Shown: positions 1 through 9,427, counted from the first letter of the stretch. The stretch is DNA of 64,000 nucleotides from Mucilaginibacter_A sp050955045 (GCA_050955045.1 JBPBQV010000019.1:62001-126000); one strand, 5' to 3'. Notes: generated by a model from the sequence alone, not told the origin. Numbers and translations: made by a program.

Positions 1-51
1 TTTTTATAGATAAAAGCAGATTGATCTAACACCTAATTTAAAATACATAAC

Positions 52-756
52 TTATAAAGTTGATAAATAATGCGGAAACATTTCTTTCCAGATCGGCCAA
101 TCATGCACCGCATTTGGTCTGACGTCTAACCAATGGTTAATATTTTTGTTGGCTAATATATTTGATAATATTAAGTTAGATTCTAAACAAATATCATATT
201 GTGAAGTACCCAGAATAATATTTAAGTTCCATAAATCAGGCTGATTATCTCCTGGCAAAAAATCAACAGGATTATTGTAGAAAATATTATCGTTGTAAAA
301 ACCGTCTGTTTGGCTGCGGATATCAAACGCACCACTCATCGAAAATAAATGGCTAACCTGATTTGGATGTTTAAAAGAGAAATTAGCCGCGTGATAACCA
401 CCAAAACTGCAGCCAGCCATAACAGCTTTACTTGCACCGGTTTCTAAAGTTGCCCAGGGAACGAGTTCTTCGTGCAGCATTTTATCGTACCAGATATGGT
501 TTCTGGCACGTTCTGCCGGATGCACGCCTTTGTTGTACCAGCTTAAGGTATCAATAGAATCGGGACAATAAACCTTGATTAAACCTTCGTTGATAAACCA
601 GGAAATAGAATCAATTAACCCAAAGTCTTTATTCTGATAATATCTGCCAAAAGAAGTTGGAAATAATATAACAGGCCTGCCACGATCACCAAATACCAGC
701 ATATCCAGTTCAAAGCCTAAATTATATGAATACCATCGTCGGTGATTTTCTATCAT
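52..756 (-). CDS. Esterase-like alpha/beta hydrolase
   Basis: A 234-residue protein with an alpha/beta-hydrolase layout. The nucleophile-elbow motif GCSFGGYHA lies near residue 115, and a late His (AVHDWPIW) near the C-terminus could complete a triad. It resembles the small COG4947-type esterases, which have no well-defined substrate. There is no signal peptide, so it is probably cytoplasmic. The ATG at 754-756 begins the conserved-looking sequence MIENHRRWYSYNLG. It is divergent from another esterase-like gene at 904, with about 147 bases between them, which suggests a shared control region. The hydrolase fold is well supported; the substrate is unknown. Confidence 0.8.
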   Translation of the reverse strand: MIENHRRWYSYNLGFELDMLVFGDRGRPVILFPTSFGRYYQNKDFGLIDSISWFINEGLIKVYCPDSIDTLSWYNKGVHPAERARNHIWYDKMLHEELVPWATLETGASKAVMAGCSFGGYHAANFSFKHPNQVSHLFSMSGAFDIRSQTDGFYNDNIFYNNPVDFLPGDNQPDLWNLNIILGTSQYDICLESNLILSNILANKNINHWLDVRPNAVHDWPIWKEMFPHYLSTL

Positions 757-903
757 GCTATTTATTTTCGGTACGCTGGTAATATAGTTTCTTTGTAATT
801 AAAATCAAAAAAAATATGGTCTGGTACCGGTTTTGTTACCTGCAATCACAGATTTTTTAAATTTAAAACTTTCTAAAAACAGTATAGGTATTACCACGTA
901 TTA

Positions 904-1713
904 ATGCAGGATATGGCAGTAACAGAAGAAACTTTAGTAATTGAATCCGATTTTTTAAAAAGAGAAGTGCTCTGTTCGTTGCTGGTTCCCGAAAGGTTTG
1001 ATACGCTGCATAAAATCAATTTGCTACTTTTAAATGATGGTCAGGAAGTAAAAAATCTTCAGCTTAAAACAACTCTTGAAAATTTATACGATAACCGGCA
1101 AATTCCGCCCACGTTGGTTGCTGCAATCCACGCTAATGAAGAAAGGATACAGGAATACGGAGCAGCAGGGATTCCGGATTTTAAAGGCCGCGGAAGTAAA
1201 GCTGCTGCTTATACTTCTTTTATCACCCAAGAATTGTTGCCCAAATTACAGGAGTTAATTGGTTTAAGAATTTTTAATACGATTGCTTTTGCAGGTTGCT
1301 CTTTAGGCGGATTATCTGCGCTGGATATTTCCTTAAATAACCCGCAATTGTTTAACAAAGTTGGTGCTTTTTCCGGTTCTTTTTGGTGGCGAAGCAAGGA
1401 TTTAAAAGATAATTACAGCGATGAACAGGATCGGATTATGCATAAAATTATCCGGCAAAAACAGGATCTGCCCAACTTGAAATTCTGGTTTCAAACCGGC
1501 ACAAAAGATGAGACAGCAGACCGTAACCAAAATGGTATTATAGACTCTATTGATGATGCAATTGACCTGATTAAAACATTAGAAAGCCAAGGTTACAGCC
1601 GCAATACAGATATTCAATATGTAGAGATTGTAAACGGCCAGCATAATACAGCAACCTGGGCCAAAGCGATGCCTAAATTTTTGCGCTGGGCGTTTCCGGC
1701 AAATAAAAATTAG
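904..1713 (+). CDS. Putative esterase (enterochelin esterase/YieL-like fold)
   Basis: A 269-residue alpha/beta hydrolase of the Esterase D/Fes-like type. Visible features are an early strand LLLLNDGQE near residue 40, the nucleophile motif GCSLGGLSA near residue 130, an Asp-rich segment (TADRNQNGIIDS) and a late His in NGQHNTATW as the probable catalytic base. No signal peptide is seen. The family hydrolyses esters such as siderophore or acylated-sugar esters, but nothing here defines the substrate. It is divergent from the hydrolase ending at 52 and only 4 bases upstream of the DUF2281 gene, so the three downstream ORFs may be co-transcribed. Confidence 0.8.
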   Translation: MQDMAVTEETLVIESDFLKREVLCSLLVPERFDTLHKINLLLLNDGQEVKNLQLKTTLENLYDNRQIPPTLVAAIHANEERIQEYGAAGIPDFKGRGSKAAAYTSFITQELLPKLQELIGLRIFNTIAFAGCSLGGLSALDISLNNPQLFNKVGAFSGSFWWRSKDLKDNYSDEQDRIMHKIIRQKQDLPNLKFWFQTGTKDETADRNQNGIIDSIDDAIDLIKTLESQGYSRNTDIQYVEIVNGQHNTATWAKAMPKFLRWAFPANKN

Positions 1714-1717
1714 TATT

Positions 1718-1993
1718 ATGGAAACCAGCGTATTAGTTGCAAAACTTGAAAATCTCCCGGAGTCTTTAAAAAAAGAAGTAGAAGATTTTGTTGATTTTTT
1801 GATTTTTAAGGAAATGGCTGAAGCCAGTAATTATTCTGTTGAAGATTCAGAACTTATTCACCAATATATTAAAAAATTATCAAAAATTGAAACGATAATT
1901 CCTAAACCAGTTTTTGGTAGCGGAAAAGGTCTATTTGGTAAAATGGCTGATGATTTTGATGCGCCTTTGGATGAGATGAAAGAATATAGGTAG
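1718..1993 (+). CDS. DUF2281-type putative antitoxin
   Basis: A 91-residue acidic protein. The N-terminal half (LENLPESLKKEVEDFVDFLI, residues 10-29) is the hallmark of DUF2281 proteins, which commonly precede PIN-domain (VapC) toxins. The C-terminal part (FGSGKGLFGKMADDFDAPLD) matches the toxin-wrapping tail seen in VapB-type antitoxins with this domain. It would bind and silence the PIN ribonuclease and repress its own operon. The partner toxin starts 2 bases downstream but is frameshifted, so this antitoxin may now be an orphan. Confidence 0.75.
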   Translation: METSVLVAKLENLPESLKKEVEDFVDFLIFKEMAEASNYSVEDSELIHQYIKKLSKIETIIPKPVFGSGKGLFGKMADDFDAPLDEMKEYR

Positions 1994-1994
1994 A

Positions 1995-2377
1995 ATGAAA
2001 ATTCTACTTGATACCCATATACTTATCTGGTTTGCAGAAGGAACCAGCAAATTATCTTCCTCATCCAGACTAATCATAGAAGATTTAGATAATCAACGTT
2101 TTGTTAGCATAGTTTCATTGTGGGAAATTGTAATTAAAAGAGTTTAAACAAAATAGAATTTAAACACACTTTAGAAAAAATCAATTTGTTTTTAATCAGT
2201 AATGATATCAAGTTATTGCCAATTAATGTTAAACATCTTGACTGTCTTTCAACTCTTCCCTTCCACCACAAAGATCCTTTTGATCGTCTGATCATTGCTC
2301 AGGCAATTACAGAGAATTTAACCTTGATTTCTGCGGATCAACATTTTAACACTTATAACGTAGATTTGATACAGTAA
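1995..2377 (+). pseudogene. PIN-domain VapC-type toxin, frameshifted
   Basis: Translation from the ATG at 1995 gives MKILLDTHILIWFAEG followed by a VSLWEIVIK segment, the first two acidic PIN motifs, and then stops after about 50 codons. The rest of the family sequence (LNKIEF, then DPFDRLIIAQA and TLISADQHF, the later PIN motifs) continues in the -1 frame up to the stop at 2375. Adding one A to the short A-run at 2136-2139 would restore a continuous reading frame of about 127 codons. It is therefore a VapC ribonuclease inactivated by a 1-base deletion, or a sequencing error. Both halves look otherwise intact, so the damage is recent or artefactual. Confidence 0.8.
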
Positions 2378-2437
2378 GAATATTATTAAAAGTCAGCTAA
2401 CTTCTTCCTATCTCTTTAAATTCTAATATATTAAGCC

Positions 2438-2445
2438 TATCTTTG
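2438..2445 (+). promoter_or_regulatory. Bacteroidota -7 box upstream of typA
   Basis: TATCTTTG matches TAnnTTTG exactly, 25 bases before the typA ATG. TTTA lies 20 bases upstream in the place of the -33 TTTG. Inference from the established Bacteroidota promoter consensus. Confidence 0.55.
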
Positions 2446-2470
2446 CGGCAAAATTAAGTAGCGCATTTAC

Positions 2471-4282
2471 ATGCAGAAAATAAGAAACATTGCGATTATC
2501 GCACACGTTGACCACGGCAAGACTACGCTGGTTGACAAAATTTTACACAGTTGTGCAGTTTTCAGGGATAACCAGGAAACCGGCGAACTGATTTTAGACA
2601 ATAATGACTTGGAACGTGAACGAGGTATTACTATCGTTGCCAAAAACGTTTCTGTTAGATATAAAGATGTTAAAATCAACATCATCGATACACCTGGTCA
2701 CGCCGATTTCGGTGGTGAGGTAGAACGTGTATTGAAAATGGCCGATGGCGTGCTTCTTTTATGCGATGCTTTTGAAGGCGCGATGCCACAAACCCGTTTC
2801 GTAACGCAAAAAGCTTTGGCTTTAGGTTTGAAACCAATTGTGGTTGTAAACAAAGTGGATAAAGAGAACTGCCGTCCGGAAGAAGTTTACGAGCAAATTT
2901 TTGAATTGTTCTTCAACCTGGATGCTACAGAAGATCAGTTGAATTTCCCGGTAATTTACGGTTCGTCCAAACAAGGATGGATGAGTACTGACTGGAAAAA
3001 ACCAACAGAAGATATTTTCCCTTTAATGGATTGTATTCTGGAAAACATTCCGCCAGCTCCGATAGAAGAAGGTACTTTGCAAATGCAGATTACTTCTTTG
3101 GATTATTCTTCTTTCGTTGGTCGTATCGCAATTGGCCGTGTTGCCCGTGGAACGATTAAAGAAAATCAGCCAATTTCTTTGGTAAAACGCGACGGAACCA
3201 TCCAAAAATCACGTGTAAAAGAACTATATACTTTTGAAGGTTTAGGTAAATTGAAAGCCACAGAAGTTAGTTCCGGAGATATTTGTGCTGTGGTTGGTAT
3301 TGATGGTTTTGATATCGGCGATACCATTGCTGATTTCGAAAAACCGGAAGCATTAGAAGTCATCCACATCGATGAGCCAACCATGAATATGCTTTTCACC
3401 ATCAACAACTCGCCGTTTTTTGGTAAAGAAGGCAAGTTTGTAACTTCCCGCCACTTGCGTGATCGTTTGTATAAAGAGATGGAGAAAAATCTGGCGCTGA
3501 AAGTAATCGAGACGGAATCTCCTGATTCTTACCTGGTTTATGGCCGCGGTATTCTTCATTTATCTGTGTTAATTGAAACGATGCGTCGTGAAGGTTACGA
3601 ATTGCAAGTTGGTCAGCCACAAGTAATTGTCAAAGAGATTGACGGTGAAAAATGCGAGCCGATTGAAACCCTGATTGTTGATGTTCCGGGAGAAGTTTCT
3701 GGTAAAGTAATCGAGTTGGTAACGCAACGTAAAGGCGATTTGCTGGTTATGGAACCAAAAGGTGATTTGCAGCATTTAGAGTTTGAAATTCCGGCACGTG
3801 GTATTATCGGTTTGCGTAACAACGTTTTAACGGCAACTGCCGGCGAAGCCATTATGGCACACCGTTTTAAAGCTTATGAGCCTTGGAGAGGACCAATTCC
3901 CGGCCGTGCAAATGGCGTTTTGGTTTCTATGGATACTGGTAAAACTACTGCTTTTGCAATTGATAAATTGCAGGACCGTGGCCGTTTCCACATCGATCCG
4001 GGTGTAGAAGTTTATGAAGGACAGGTTTTAGGCGAGCATATCCGCGATAATGATTTGGTTATCAACTTGACAAAAGGCAAGCAGTTAACCAACATGCGTG
4101 CTTCCGGAAGTGATACCAACGTTCGTATTGCACCAGCTATTCACTTTTCTTTAGAAGAATCTATGGAATATATTCAAGCTGATGAATATATCGAAGTTAC
4201 GCCACAAAGCATCCGTTTGCGTAAAATTTACCTGAACGAAGGTGAAAGAAGAAACAATGCTAAGAAGTTTGTAAATCAATAA
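2471..4282 (+). CDS. typA: Ribosome-associated translational GTPase TypA/BipA
   Basis: A 603-residue protein of the full family length. The N-terminus carries the P-loop AHVDHGKTT (residues 11-19), the switch region RERGITI, the G3 motif DTPGHADFGGEV and the G4 motif NKVD. EF-G-like domains and the BipA-specific C-terminal domain follow (RGIIGLRNN, GKQLTNMRASG). It binds ribosomes in a GTP-dependent way and supports ribosome biogenesis and growth at low temperature or under stress. It is monocistronic, with its own promoter and a strong terminator after the stop. Confidence 0.97.
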   Translation: MQKIRNIAIIAHVDHGKTTLVDKILHSCAVFRDNQETGELILDNNDLERERGITIVAKNVSVRYKDVKINIIDTPGHADFGGEVERVLKMADGVLLLCDAFEGAMPQTRFVTQKALALGLKPIVVVNKVDKENCRPEEVYEQIFELFFNLDATEDQLNFPVIYGSSKQGWMSTDWKKPTEDIFPLMDCILENIPPAPIEEGTLQMQITSLDYSSFVGRIAIGRVARGTIKENQPISLVKRDGTIQKSRVKELYTFEGLGKLKATEVSSGDICAVVGIDGFDIGDTIADFEKPEALEVIHIDEPTMNMLFTINNSPFFGKEGKFVTSRHLRDRLYKEMEKNLALKVIETESPDSYLVYGRGILHLSVLIETMRREGYELQVGQPQVIVKEIDGEKCEPIETLIVDVPGEVSGKVIELVTQRKGDLLVMEPKGDLQHLEFEIPARGIIGLRNNVLTATAGEAIMAHRFKAYEPWRGPIPGRANGVLVSMDTGKTTAFAIDKLQDRGRFHIDPGVEVYEGQVLGEHIRDNDLVINLTKGKQLTNMRASGSDTNVRIAPAIHFSLEESMEYIQADEYIEVTPQSIRLRKIYLNEGERRNNAKKFVNQ

Positions 4283-4301
4283 TTAGCAAATTACTAATAT
4301 C

Positions 4302-4337
4302 AAAAGCCGGAATGATTAAAATCGTTCCGGCTTTTTT
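4302..4337 (+). terminator. Rho-independent terminator after typA
   Basis: Inverted repeat AAAGCCGGAA / TTCCGGCTTT with a loop of about 12 bases followed by a T-run. It ends typA and its T-run runs into a copy of the dispersed motif. Confidence 0.85.
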
Positions 4338-4355
4338 ATGCCTTAAAAGAAGCAT
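4331..4355. repeat. Dispersed palindromic motif, copy at typA end
   Basis: CTTTTTTATGCC followed by TTAAAAGAAGCAT is an imperfect palindrome made of a degenerate and a perfect (TAAAAGAAGC) copy of the window-wide word. It lies between two convergent genes. Confidence 0.6.
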
Positions 4356-4366
4356 CAGCAAATTTC

Positions 4367-5842
4367 CTACTTTCTGAGTTTGGTAAGATAACCATTCAAA
4401 TAAGCATTGATATCTTCCGAAAGATTCAGAAAATAAACGCTTCCTCCATAAAAAACAGTGATAAAAACAGCACGGATAAAACTATCCAGAATAAAATTTT
4501 TTTGTTCAGGAATCAATCGATCACAAATCCAATAAGCTGCCAAAGCAATCAAAACAGTATATAAAGATTTAATGGTAAATGGTTGCATTTTGTACACAAA
4601 CAAGATAAATAAATACCGAAATAAATTAAAAATAAGCAGTGTACTTGCAGCGGCAATCGCTGCGCCGGTAATCCCGTAAAGCGGAATAAAAAGTAGATTA
4701 AGTGCAATTGTAATACCGATCAATCCTAAATTAAAAAAAGAATCGTACTTGTAATGCTTGGAGCTGGTTAAAATAACGCCGTTAACCCCGGTAGCCGAAT
4801 CAATTACATAACCTAAGCCAATAAAAAAAATTACGTATTTTCCGGCTGCATAAGATGGTAAAACCTTAAAAACATTATTCACATTTACCCAAACTAAAAG
4901 GAAAATAAACAGCGCTGCAATCAGCTGATTGATGCAGCTTTTGCGGTAAATGTTTCTAATGTTTTGCAAATTATTGTTTTTCCACGCTTCAGAAATAATA
5001 GTGTAAGCGATACTGTAAAGCGAACGCGCAGGCAAAGTAATTACCATACCGAAATACGCTGCTACACTGTAAATTCCTGTTTCAGCAAGTCCAAACTTTT
5101 TGTTAACCATATACACATCCAAACTTGTAATGATTATTGGAGCAGAACCAGTGAGAATAGCAAAAAAGCAAATATTAATCAGCTTGTTTGCCATATCTCT
5201 ATCAATAAAGTCGAAATCAGTAGTTAAGTAAAAATTTTTCGTAACAATCAACTGCCTCATCATTAAAAAGGTAGGTAAAATGTTGGCTGTCAGCCACAAT
5301 GCCATAAACGTGCTGAAGTTAATCCACTTAAAGAAAATTAGCAGAAGCGTAAAAAGAATAAAAAGCCGTTTAGTAAATTCAAGCAAAACCCGTCCGCTTA
5401 TCGTGTCATAAAGCATTCGAGCAAACAAATTAAACACGTTAAAAAACAGCGTAAAAAAAGTAAGCGGAACCAAATACCAGAAATATTGGCTGAATAATCT
5501 GTTTTCGTGCGATTTTGAGTTGATCAGCTCATCTTTAAAAACAAAAGCAAGCACTGTAAATAAAATAAAACCGGCCAAAGAAACCAGACAAGCCAAAGCC
5601 AGATAACCATGATGGTTTTTCTCTTCGTTGCGGAAATATGGAAAATACCGGGTCGTTCCGTTGAAACCTAAAATGGCAAACTGTGAAAACAGCAAAGAAT
5701 AATTGGTTAGAAGTGTTATCAACCCAACCTGTTCTTTACTTAATGAATGCGTTTGGAAATAGTAAAGAGAGATAAAACCAATAGCAACGCCCAGATAAGA
5801 ATAAAAAGTGCCTTTAATGGTTTGCTGTTGTATAATGCCCAT
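4367..5842 (-). CDS. Polysaccharide flippase (Wzx/MATE-like, MOP superfamily)
   Basis: A 491-residue integral membrane protein with about 12-14 hydrophobic segments spread over the whole length. The N-terminus (TIKGTFYSYLGVAIGFISLYYFQT) is typical of oligosaccharide flippases. Such proteins move lipid-linked glycan units across the inner membrane. The gene faces away from a run of glycosyltransferases starting at 5.9 kb, which supports a role in O-antigen, capsule or exopolysaccharide assembly. A second flippase-like gene lies at 37.2 kb, so the substrate cannot be assigned. The start ATG is at 5840-5842. Confidence 0.88.
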   Translation of the reverse strand: MGIIQQQTIKGTFYSYLGVAIGFISLYYFQTHSLSKEQVGLITLLTNYSLLFSQFAILGFNGTTRYFPYFRNEEKNHHGYLALACLVSLAGFILFTVLAFVFKDELINSKSHENRLFSQYFWYLVPLTFFTLFFNVFNLFARMLYDTISGRVLLEFTKRLFILFTLLLIFFKWINFSTFMALWLTANILPTFLMMRQLIVTKNFYLTTDFDFIDRDMANKLINICFFAILTGSAPIIITSLDVYMVNKKFGLAETGIYSVAAYFGMVITLPARSLYSIAYTIISEAWKNNNLQNIRNIYRKSCINQLIAALFIFLLVWVNVNNVFKVLPSYAAGKYVIFFIGLGYVIDSATGVNGVILTSSKHYKYDSFFNLGLIGITIALNLLFIPLYGITGAAIAAASTLLIFNLFRYLFILFVYKMQPFTIKSLYTVLIALAAYWICDRLIPEQKNFILDSFIRAVFITVFYGGSVYFLNLSEDINAYLNGYLTKLRK

Positions 5843-5878
5843 TCAGAAATTGCGTAACTGATGCTGTTTTTAATGTAC

Positions 5879-5886
5879 TATTTTTG
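5879..5886 (+). promoter_or_regulatory. -7 box TATTTTTG upstream of glycosyltransferase
   Basis: It matches TAnnTTTG and lies 9 bases before the ATG at 5896, implying a very short or absent leader. No clear -33 TTTG is seen. Confidence 0.4.
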
Positions 5887-5895
5887 CCGAGTCAG

Positions 5896-6906
5896 ATGGC
5901 AAAGATAAAATATAAAGTGTGCGTACTTACGGTAACTTACGGAAATCGTTGGGCTTTCCTGGAGCAGGTGCTCAAACGGGTTCTTGGTTATGAGGCAACA
6001 AGCCATGTTGTAATTGTAGATAACGCCTCGGATTATTCGGTGCTAAACGAAGTACAAGGTCTGGCTGATCCGAGGATTAAAGTTATCGAAAACACAGAAA
6101 ATTTAGGTTCTGCCGGCGGATATAAACAGGCTTTAGCATATGCCCATCAGTTTGTTGATGCTGATTTGATCTGGTTGCTGGATGATGATAATTTGCCAGA
6201 TGAAAACGCTCTAACTATTCTGCTTAAAAAATGGGAAGAAATGACTGGAGCAGCTGACGAAAAAGCACTTTTTTGTTTACGGACTGACCGAAAACCACAT
6301 ATAAAAATTGCACAAGGCGAAAATCCGAATCGCTATTATTTAGTTCCTGATAACTTTTTAGGATTCAGTTTAACGCGTATTTTTTATAATCAGTTTTTAA
6401 AATTGCAGGCTCGTTTTAAAAAACCAGGTTCGTTTAAAAATCATGCAAAAATTCCGTACGCACCTTATGGCGGATTGCTGCTGCACAAAATCATGATTGA
6501 TAAAATAGGCTTTCCGGATGAGCGTTTTTTTCTTTATGTAGATGATTCTGAATATACTTACCGGATTACGGAAAACGGCGGAACAATCTGGCTGATTCCA
6601 GAATGCCGAATTACGGATGTTGATCAATCTCAAGGAATTAATTACCAAAAAAAGCTTTTTACTTCGAGTTTGTTAGATCAATGGAATTTCCGCATCTATT
6701 ATCATATACGCAACCGACTGTTTTTTTATAAAAGGGTTACGGTTAAAAATCAGTTTCTTTTCCATCTCAATAAATTTATCTACTTAAACTGGTTGAAATT
6801 GATTAGCATCATCAGTTCAAAACAAAAAGAATATGCTAAATTACTTAAAGCCGTGGATGATGGTTTACAAGGCAAATTAGGCAAAGCCGATTCGAATAAA
6901 TTTTAA
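5896..6906 (+). CDS. Family 2 glycosyltransferase
   Basis: About 336 residues from the ATG at 5896; an in-frame TTG at 5884 is less likely because it lies inside the -7 box. The GT-A fold signature is clear: VCVLTVTYGNR at the start, VIVDNAS near residue 40, NTENLGSAGGYKQAL, and the metal-binding LLDDDN near residue 100, followed by FFLYVDDSEYTYR as acceptor-side motif. It should transfer a nucleotide-activated sugar to a glycan in the cytoplasm. The motif spacing resembles rhamnosyl- and galactofuranosyl-transferase-like GT2 enzymes, but the sugar is unknown. It is the first gene of a plus-strand polysaccharide run. Confidence 0.9.
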   Translation: MAKIKYKVCVLTVTYGNRWAFLEQVLKRVLGYEATSHVVIVDNASDYSVLNEVQGLADPRIKVIENTENLGSAGGYKQALAYAHQFVDADLIWLLDDDNLPDENALTILLKKWEEMTGAADEKALFCLRTDRKPHIKIAQGENPNRYYLVPDNFLGFSLTRIFYNQFLKLQARFKKPGSFKNHAKIPYAPYGGLLLHKIMIDKIGFPDERFFLYVDDSEYTYRITENGGTIWLIPECRITDVDQSQGINYQKKLFTSSLLDQWNFRIYYHIRNRLFFYKRVTVKNQFLFHLNKFIYLNWLKLISIISSKQKEYAKLLKAVDDGLQGKLGKADSNKF

Positions 6907-6963
6907 TGCTGTTTTTAGCGCATAAATATTTGTATCACGAGAAAAAGTTACTTTTACAAGCGC

Positions 6964-7740
6964 ATGTCAGAACAAAATTTAACCAATTCCAGCGTTATCA
7001 GCGCTTACGATAATTTCTACCAAAACCACGACGAAGCCTGGCGAATGCTGGGTGCAAAATACAAGGCGCAAAATATTGCCGACGTTTGTAAAGAAAAGCA
7101 ATTTGTAAAAGTGCTGGAAGTTGGAGCAGGCGATGGCAGCATTTTATATTATCTCGATCAATGGCAATTTGCGCCGGAACTATACGCAATAGAAATATCT
7201 GAAAGCGGCGTTGAACACATTAAAAGACGTAATTTAAAGAGCATAAAAGAAGTACAGGTTTTTGATGGTTACCACGTTCCTTATGCAGATCAAACTTTTG
7301 ATTTGGTGATTTTAGCGCACGTTTTAGAACACGTAGAATACGAACGGATGTTACTGCGCGAACTGAAAAGAATCTCAAAATATCAGGTTATCGAAGTTCC
7401 GCGTGATTACCGTTTTGGAGTTGATAAACGCATCAAACATTTTCTGGCTTACGGCCATATTAATGTTTATACACCAAGTTCGTTGCGGTATTTACTTCGT
7501 TCGGAAGGATTTGAAGTTTTGGCAGATAAAACATCTATGATTGAGCCGGAAGTAACGCGTTTTAATACTTTTATCAATCAAAAAAAGCAAAAAAGCTTTG
7601 TTAAAAATGCTAAAATCGAAGTTGAGTATCAAATAAAAAAAATGCTGAATCAGCTTGTAGGAAAAAAGCTTCAGGAAAAATTAGCCAGCGCTTACACGGT
7701 TTTATGTACTGCTACAGATAAAAATCCTAAAATTTTTTAA
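6964..7740 (+). CDS. SAM-dependent class I methyltransferase
   Basis: A 258-residue protein with a methyltransferase domain of about residues 35-150. Motif I is VLEVGAGDGSILYYL, and a later ILAHVLEHVEYERMLLRELKR segment is typical of Methyltransf_11/23. The C-terminal 80 residues are basic and unassigned. It sits between two glycosyltransferase genes, so it may methylate a sugar or the non-reducing end of a surface glycan. Inference only; the acceptor is unknown. Confidence 0.85.
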   Translation: MSEQNLTNSSVISAYDNFYQNHDEAWRMLGAKYKAQNIADVCKEKQFVKVLEVGAGDGSILYYLDQWQFAPELYAIEISESGVEHIKRRNLKSIKEVQVFDGYHVPYADQTFDLVILAHVLEHVEYERMLLRELKRISKYQVIEVPRDYRFGVDKRIKHFLAYGHINVYTPSSLRYLLRSEGFEVLADKTSMIEPEVTRFNTFINQKKQKSFVKNAKIEVEYQIKKMLNQLVGKKLQEKLASAYTVLCTATDKNPKIF

Positions 7741-7762
7741 TCTTTAAAGTAGATAAAACTTC

Positions 7763-8698
7763 ATGCAAAGCCTGGCCCCAATTGCGCTGTTTGTTTATAA
7801 TCGTCCCGATCATACGCGGCGTACAATTGCTCATCTACAAAAAAATTTATTGGCAGAAAACTCGCGCTTATTTATTTTTTCTGATGGCGCAAAAAACATC
7901 AATGATGAAGTAAATATAAACGAAGTACGCGCGCTAATTAAAGAAACAGACGGATTTAAATCAGTCAAGATTATCGAAAGTCAGGAAAATCTAGGACTGG
8001 CAAATTCGATTATTGCAGGCGTAAGTCAACTGGTGCAGGAATATGGTAAAGTAATTGTTTTTGAAGATGATTTACTATCATCACCTTTCACTTTAAATTA
8101 TTTTAATGATGCTTTGCAGCGTTATTTTAATGATGAAAAAGTAATGCACATTGGCGCTTATATGTATCCTTTGGCTAATAAAAATTTGCCGGAAACTTTT
8201 TTTTATCGAGCAGCCACCAGCTGGGGTTGGGCAACTTGGAGCCGCGCCTGGAAAAACTTTAATCCGGATATTGATGATTTGATGAAGCAGTTCGGCAAAT
8301 CTCAGATCAAACAATTTTCGATAGAAGGCACCATGAATTTCTGGAAACAGATGCAAGAGTTTAAATCCGGCAAAAATAATTCATGGGCCATTCGCTGGTA
8401 TGCTTCTGTCTTTTTAAAAAACGGGTTAACCTTAAATCCTGCCAAATCATTCATTCATAACATCGGCCATGATGGAAGCGGCGTGCATTCCAACAAAGAA
8501 GATATTTACCAGGTACAAGTAGCACAACAACCGGTTGAGTTTTTTCCTTCGGAGATGATAGAAAATCAGGAAGCTTACGCAGCGATCAAACAATTTTTAC
8601 GTCATCGAAAAGGCAATTTGCTGCAACGAATCCAACGTTTCATCACTAAAAAACTGTCGCAAAAGAAGTATTTATTATTTGGGTTTTCGGGCAGTTAG
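7763..8698 (+). CDS. Glycosyltransferase, GT-A fold
   Basis: A 311-residue protein starting APIALFVYNRPDHTRRTI, followed by LFIFSDGAKN and the metal-binding FEDDLL near residue 100. The ATSWGWATW segment is characteristic of a group of Bacteroidota sugar transferases found in O-antigen clusters. It is predicted cytoplasmic and to act on a nucleotide-sugar donor. The 3' end overlaps the convergent methyltransferase gene by 24 bases (8675-8698). The donor and acceptor are not predictable from sequence. Confidence 0.82.
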   Translation: MQSLAPIALFVYNRPDHTRRTIAHLQKNLLAENSRLFIFSDGAKNINDEVNINEVRALIKETDGFKSVKIIESQENLGLANSIIAGVSQLVQEYGKVIVFEDDLLSSPFTLNYFNDALQRYFNDEKVMHIGAYMYPLANKNLPETFFYRAATSWGWATWSRAWKNFNPDIDDLMKQFGKSQIKQFSIEGTMNFWKQMQEFKSGKNNSWAIRWYASVFLKNGLTLNPAKSFIHNIGHDGSGVHSNKEDIYQVQVAQQPVEFFPSEMIENQEAYAAIKQFLRHRKGNLLQRIQRFITKKLSQKKYLLFGFSGS

Positions 8699-9427
8699 CA
8701 CGATATAAGGCGAAAGTAGTTTAGTTTCGGCAGGAACAACTTTGGTGAATATTTTGCCAGCCAGCCAGATAGTTCTAGTCAGAATTTTTGCAACGGCAGA
8801 TTTCTGCTGCTTATTTTCCAGCCAAACCGAAAACTTGCCGTAATGATGCAGTTCAATATCCTGTAACTTTAACTGATGACAAATTTGTGCAAGCAAACCA
8901 AGCTCCATGCTTTTTACGTTGTGCTTACTATAATTTTCGGGATCAAATTTACGCTGTACCCAACCGTTCACGCCTAAAAAGTTAGGCAAAGTAATAAACA
9001 AAGTTCCGCCAGGTTTTAAAAAAGATAAATGCCTGGAAATAATGTCTTTCGTATCTTCAAAATGTTCAATCAAACCACAGGAAAGTACCAGATCATATTG
9101 TTTTAAAGCTTTGTATTTAAACAGATCGCCTTCAATTACACCAATACTTTTTTCGCTTAAATTGTTGGCAGCCAGTACATCAACTAAAATTCCGGTGTGT
9201 ACATAAAAATCGAACAGCGTGGTTTCAACGCTTTCGTATTTGTTGAGGTAAATGGCATAGTAACCTGGAAACCCACCCAGCTCAATAGCTGTTTTGATAT
9301 TGTTTTTCCTGACAAGCCTTCGCAAGATTTTATGAAAAGTATAATCAGGTTTAATGGCAACAGCAAGATCTTTTTTCGATTCCCAGTATTTTTTCCAGAA
9401 AGTTCTATCGGTGAGTTGGTTGCTCAT
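8675..9427 (-). CDS. SAM-dependent class I methyltransferase
   Basis: About 250 residues from the ATG at 9425-9427 (MSNQLTDRTFWKKYW); an upstream in-frame ATG at 9457 would add 10 residues. The SAM-binding motif is AIELGGFPGYYAIYL, followed by LVLSCGLIEHFED and LKPGGTLFITLPNF, typical of Methyltransf_25/11. It is the only minus-strand gene inside the plus-strand sugar cluster and overlaps the preceding glycosyltransferase tail to tail. A role in glycan methylation is inferred from context. Confidence 0.82.
   Translation of the reverse strand: MSNQLTDRTFWKKYWESKKDLAVAIKPDYTFHKILRRLVRKNNIKTAIELGGFPGYYAIYLNKYESVETTLFDFYVHTGILVDVLAANNLSEKSIGVIEGDLFKYKALKQYDLVLSCGLIEHFEDTKDIISRHLSFLKPGGTLFITLPNFLGVNGWVQRKFDPENYSKHNVKSMELGLLAQICHQLKLQDIELHHYGKFSVWLENKQQKSAVAKILTRTIWLAGKIFTKVVPAETKLLSPYIVLTARKPK

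Noticed and set aside
1995..2377. Programmed frameshifting to make the VapC toxin
   Set aside because: The A4 run is short and no stimulatory structure or slippery heptamer was seen; a deletion or sequencing error is simpler.
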